Below are positions 63,264 through 64,000 of a stretch of 64,000 nt of DNA, piece by piece; position 1 is the stretch's first letter; the number at the start of each line of letters is the position of its first letter. The translations under genes and the position numbers were made by a program. The DNA lies in the NCBI RefSeq assembly GCF_900176475.1, contig NZ_FWXX01000003.1, positions 186,001 through 250,000 on the forward strand, read 5' to 3'. This DNA is from Tropicibacter naphthalenivorans. Lineage in GTDB: Bacteria > Pseudomonadota > Alphaproteobacteria > Rhodobacterales > Rhodobacteraceae. The notes beneath the pieces were generated by a model that saw only the letters and a program-made list of their open reading frames with translations, did no database searches and had not been told where the DNA came from.

Positions 63264-64000
63264 TGCTCAAACGCCTGCTCACGTTTTTCATCTTGGCAAT
63301 TGGGCTGTGCTCGACGGCACAGGCTCAGTCGGTTCGCATCAAAGATCTCGTTGAGGTTGAAGGCGTCCGGTCCAATGATCTGGTCGGATACGGTCTTGTC
63401 GTTGGTCTGAACGGCACGGGGGACGGGTTGCGAAACTCTCCTTTCACCGAAGAAATCATGTCGAATATCCTTGAGCGCCTTGGTGTGAACGTGACGGGCG
63501 AACAGTTTCGCCCTCGGAACGTGGCTGCGGTGATCGTGACCGGGAAGTTGCCCGCATTTGCACGCATAGGTGGTCAGATTGACATTACGGTTTCGGCGAT
63601 TGGCGACGCCAGTAGCCTGCTGGGCGGGACCTTGATCATGACGCCGTTAAACGCGGCAGACGGGCAAATCTATGCCGTCGCCCAAGGGACGGTGATCGCG
63701 GGCGGAGTCGAAGCCGAAGGGGACGCGGCGCGCGTTGTCCAGGGCGTTCCGACGGCTGGTGTCATCCCTTCGGGCGCGCGGGTCGAGCGCGAAGTTGAGT
63801 TTGATTTCACGCAACTGTCCTCTCTTCGGTTGGCCTTGCGGGAACCCGATTTTACAACCGCCGCGCGTATCGAAGACGTCATAAACCGGGCCATCGGGCG
63901 CCGGGCCGCGACAATGATGGACGCAGGCACGGTGACGGTGGATTTGGGCCGCACTGGCACGGCAACGCCAGCCCGCGCCGTGGTCGCCATCGAAAACCTC
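63263..64000 (+). CDS. flgI: Flagellar P-ring protein FlgI, partial
   Basis: This gene runs off the right edge; 246 codons are visible. A signal peptide (MLKRLLTFFILAIGLCSTAQA) precedes the mature start QSVRIKDLVEVEGVRSNDLVGYGLVVGLNGTGDG, whose pieces are the FlgI signature. ISAIGDASSLLGGTLIMTPL-like sequence follows. Roughly one third of the usual length (about 370 residues) is missing. It builds the periplasmic P ring around the flagellar rod. Confidence 0.94.
   Translation, partial: MLKRLLTFFILAIGLCSTAQAQSVRIKDLVEVEGVRSNDLVGYGLVVGLNGTGDGLRNSPFTEEIMSNILERLGVNVTGEQFRPRNVAAVIVTGKLPAFARIGGQIDITVSAIGDASSLLGGTLIMTPLNAADGQIYAVAQGTVIAGGVEAEGDAARVVQGVPTAGVIPSGARVEREVEFDFTQLSSLRLALREPDFTTAARIEDVINRAIGRRAATMMDAGTVTVDLGRTGTATPARAVVAIENL

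Noticed and set aside
1-64000. tRNA, rRNA, CRISPR, IS element or prophage
   Set aside because: T-loop-like GGTTCGAA strings occur only inside protein genes, and no regularly spaced repeats, transposase, integrase or phage structural genes were seen.

Overview
The window is gene-dense, GC-rich chromosomal DNA of an alphaproteobacterium, most likely a marine member of the Rhodobacterales (Roseobacter group). The basis is protein-level resemblance: MnmG starting MFHVKH, a NavSp-type sodium channel, a YjbF/YjbH exopolysaccharide pair and a Roseobacter-type flagellar block. About 68 protein genes are supported, most packed in ATGA- or TAATG-overlapping operons. I see no tRNA, rRNA, CRISPR array, insertion sequence or prophage.

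Layout. 0-1.3 kb: end of a dipeptide-type ABC importer. 1.4-7.8 kb: proline iminopeptidase, ubiG, a MarR/nitrilase/glutaredoxin operon, comF, a BioC-like methyltransferase and hemH. 7.9-10.7 kb: four or five small envelope genes, including two L,D-transpeptidases, separated by strong hairpins. 10.8-19.3 kb: voltage-gated sodium channel, RNA methyltransferase, paired ABC exporter half-transporters, cca, a Nudix CoA hydrolase and hslO. 19.4-21.6 kb: a response-regulator phosphatase facing an Hpt protein. 21.6-31.7 kb: metabolism (ilvA, argG, a class IV aminotransferase with a sulfotransferase-like partner, msrA, a ribokinase-like kinase, maeB). 31.8-38.7 kb: mutS, grpE-hrcA, rph-rdgB-hemW.

The centre of interest is 38.7-52.2 kb. 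parB, parA, rsmG, mnmG, mnmE and rho run leftward; maf, aroE, coaE and dnaQ run rightward. Between rho and maf lies a 513-base gene-free segment with an AT-rich inverted repeat and many DnaA-box-like 9-mers. Two perfect 16-bp parS sites sit inside rsmG and at the start of mnmG. Gene order, divergent polarity, DnaA boxes and parS together identify this as the probable chromosomal origin of replication. secB, fxsA, a Tim44-like gene, mltA and an Smr gene follow, as around other alphaproteobacterial origins.

52.3-58.3 kb holds a cytochrome c and an exopolysaccharide module (Wza-like export lipoprotein, epimerase-like protein, initiating sugar transferase, YjbF, YjbH). 58.5-64 kb is the start of a flagellar operon (motB, flgE, flgK, flgL, flgI), with flgI cut by the window edge. 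CtrA-like half-sites before motB, and one in the origin, suggest shared cell-cycle control of replication and motility; this is inference.
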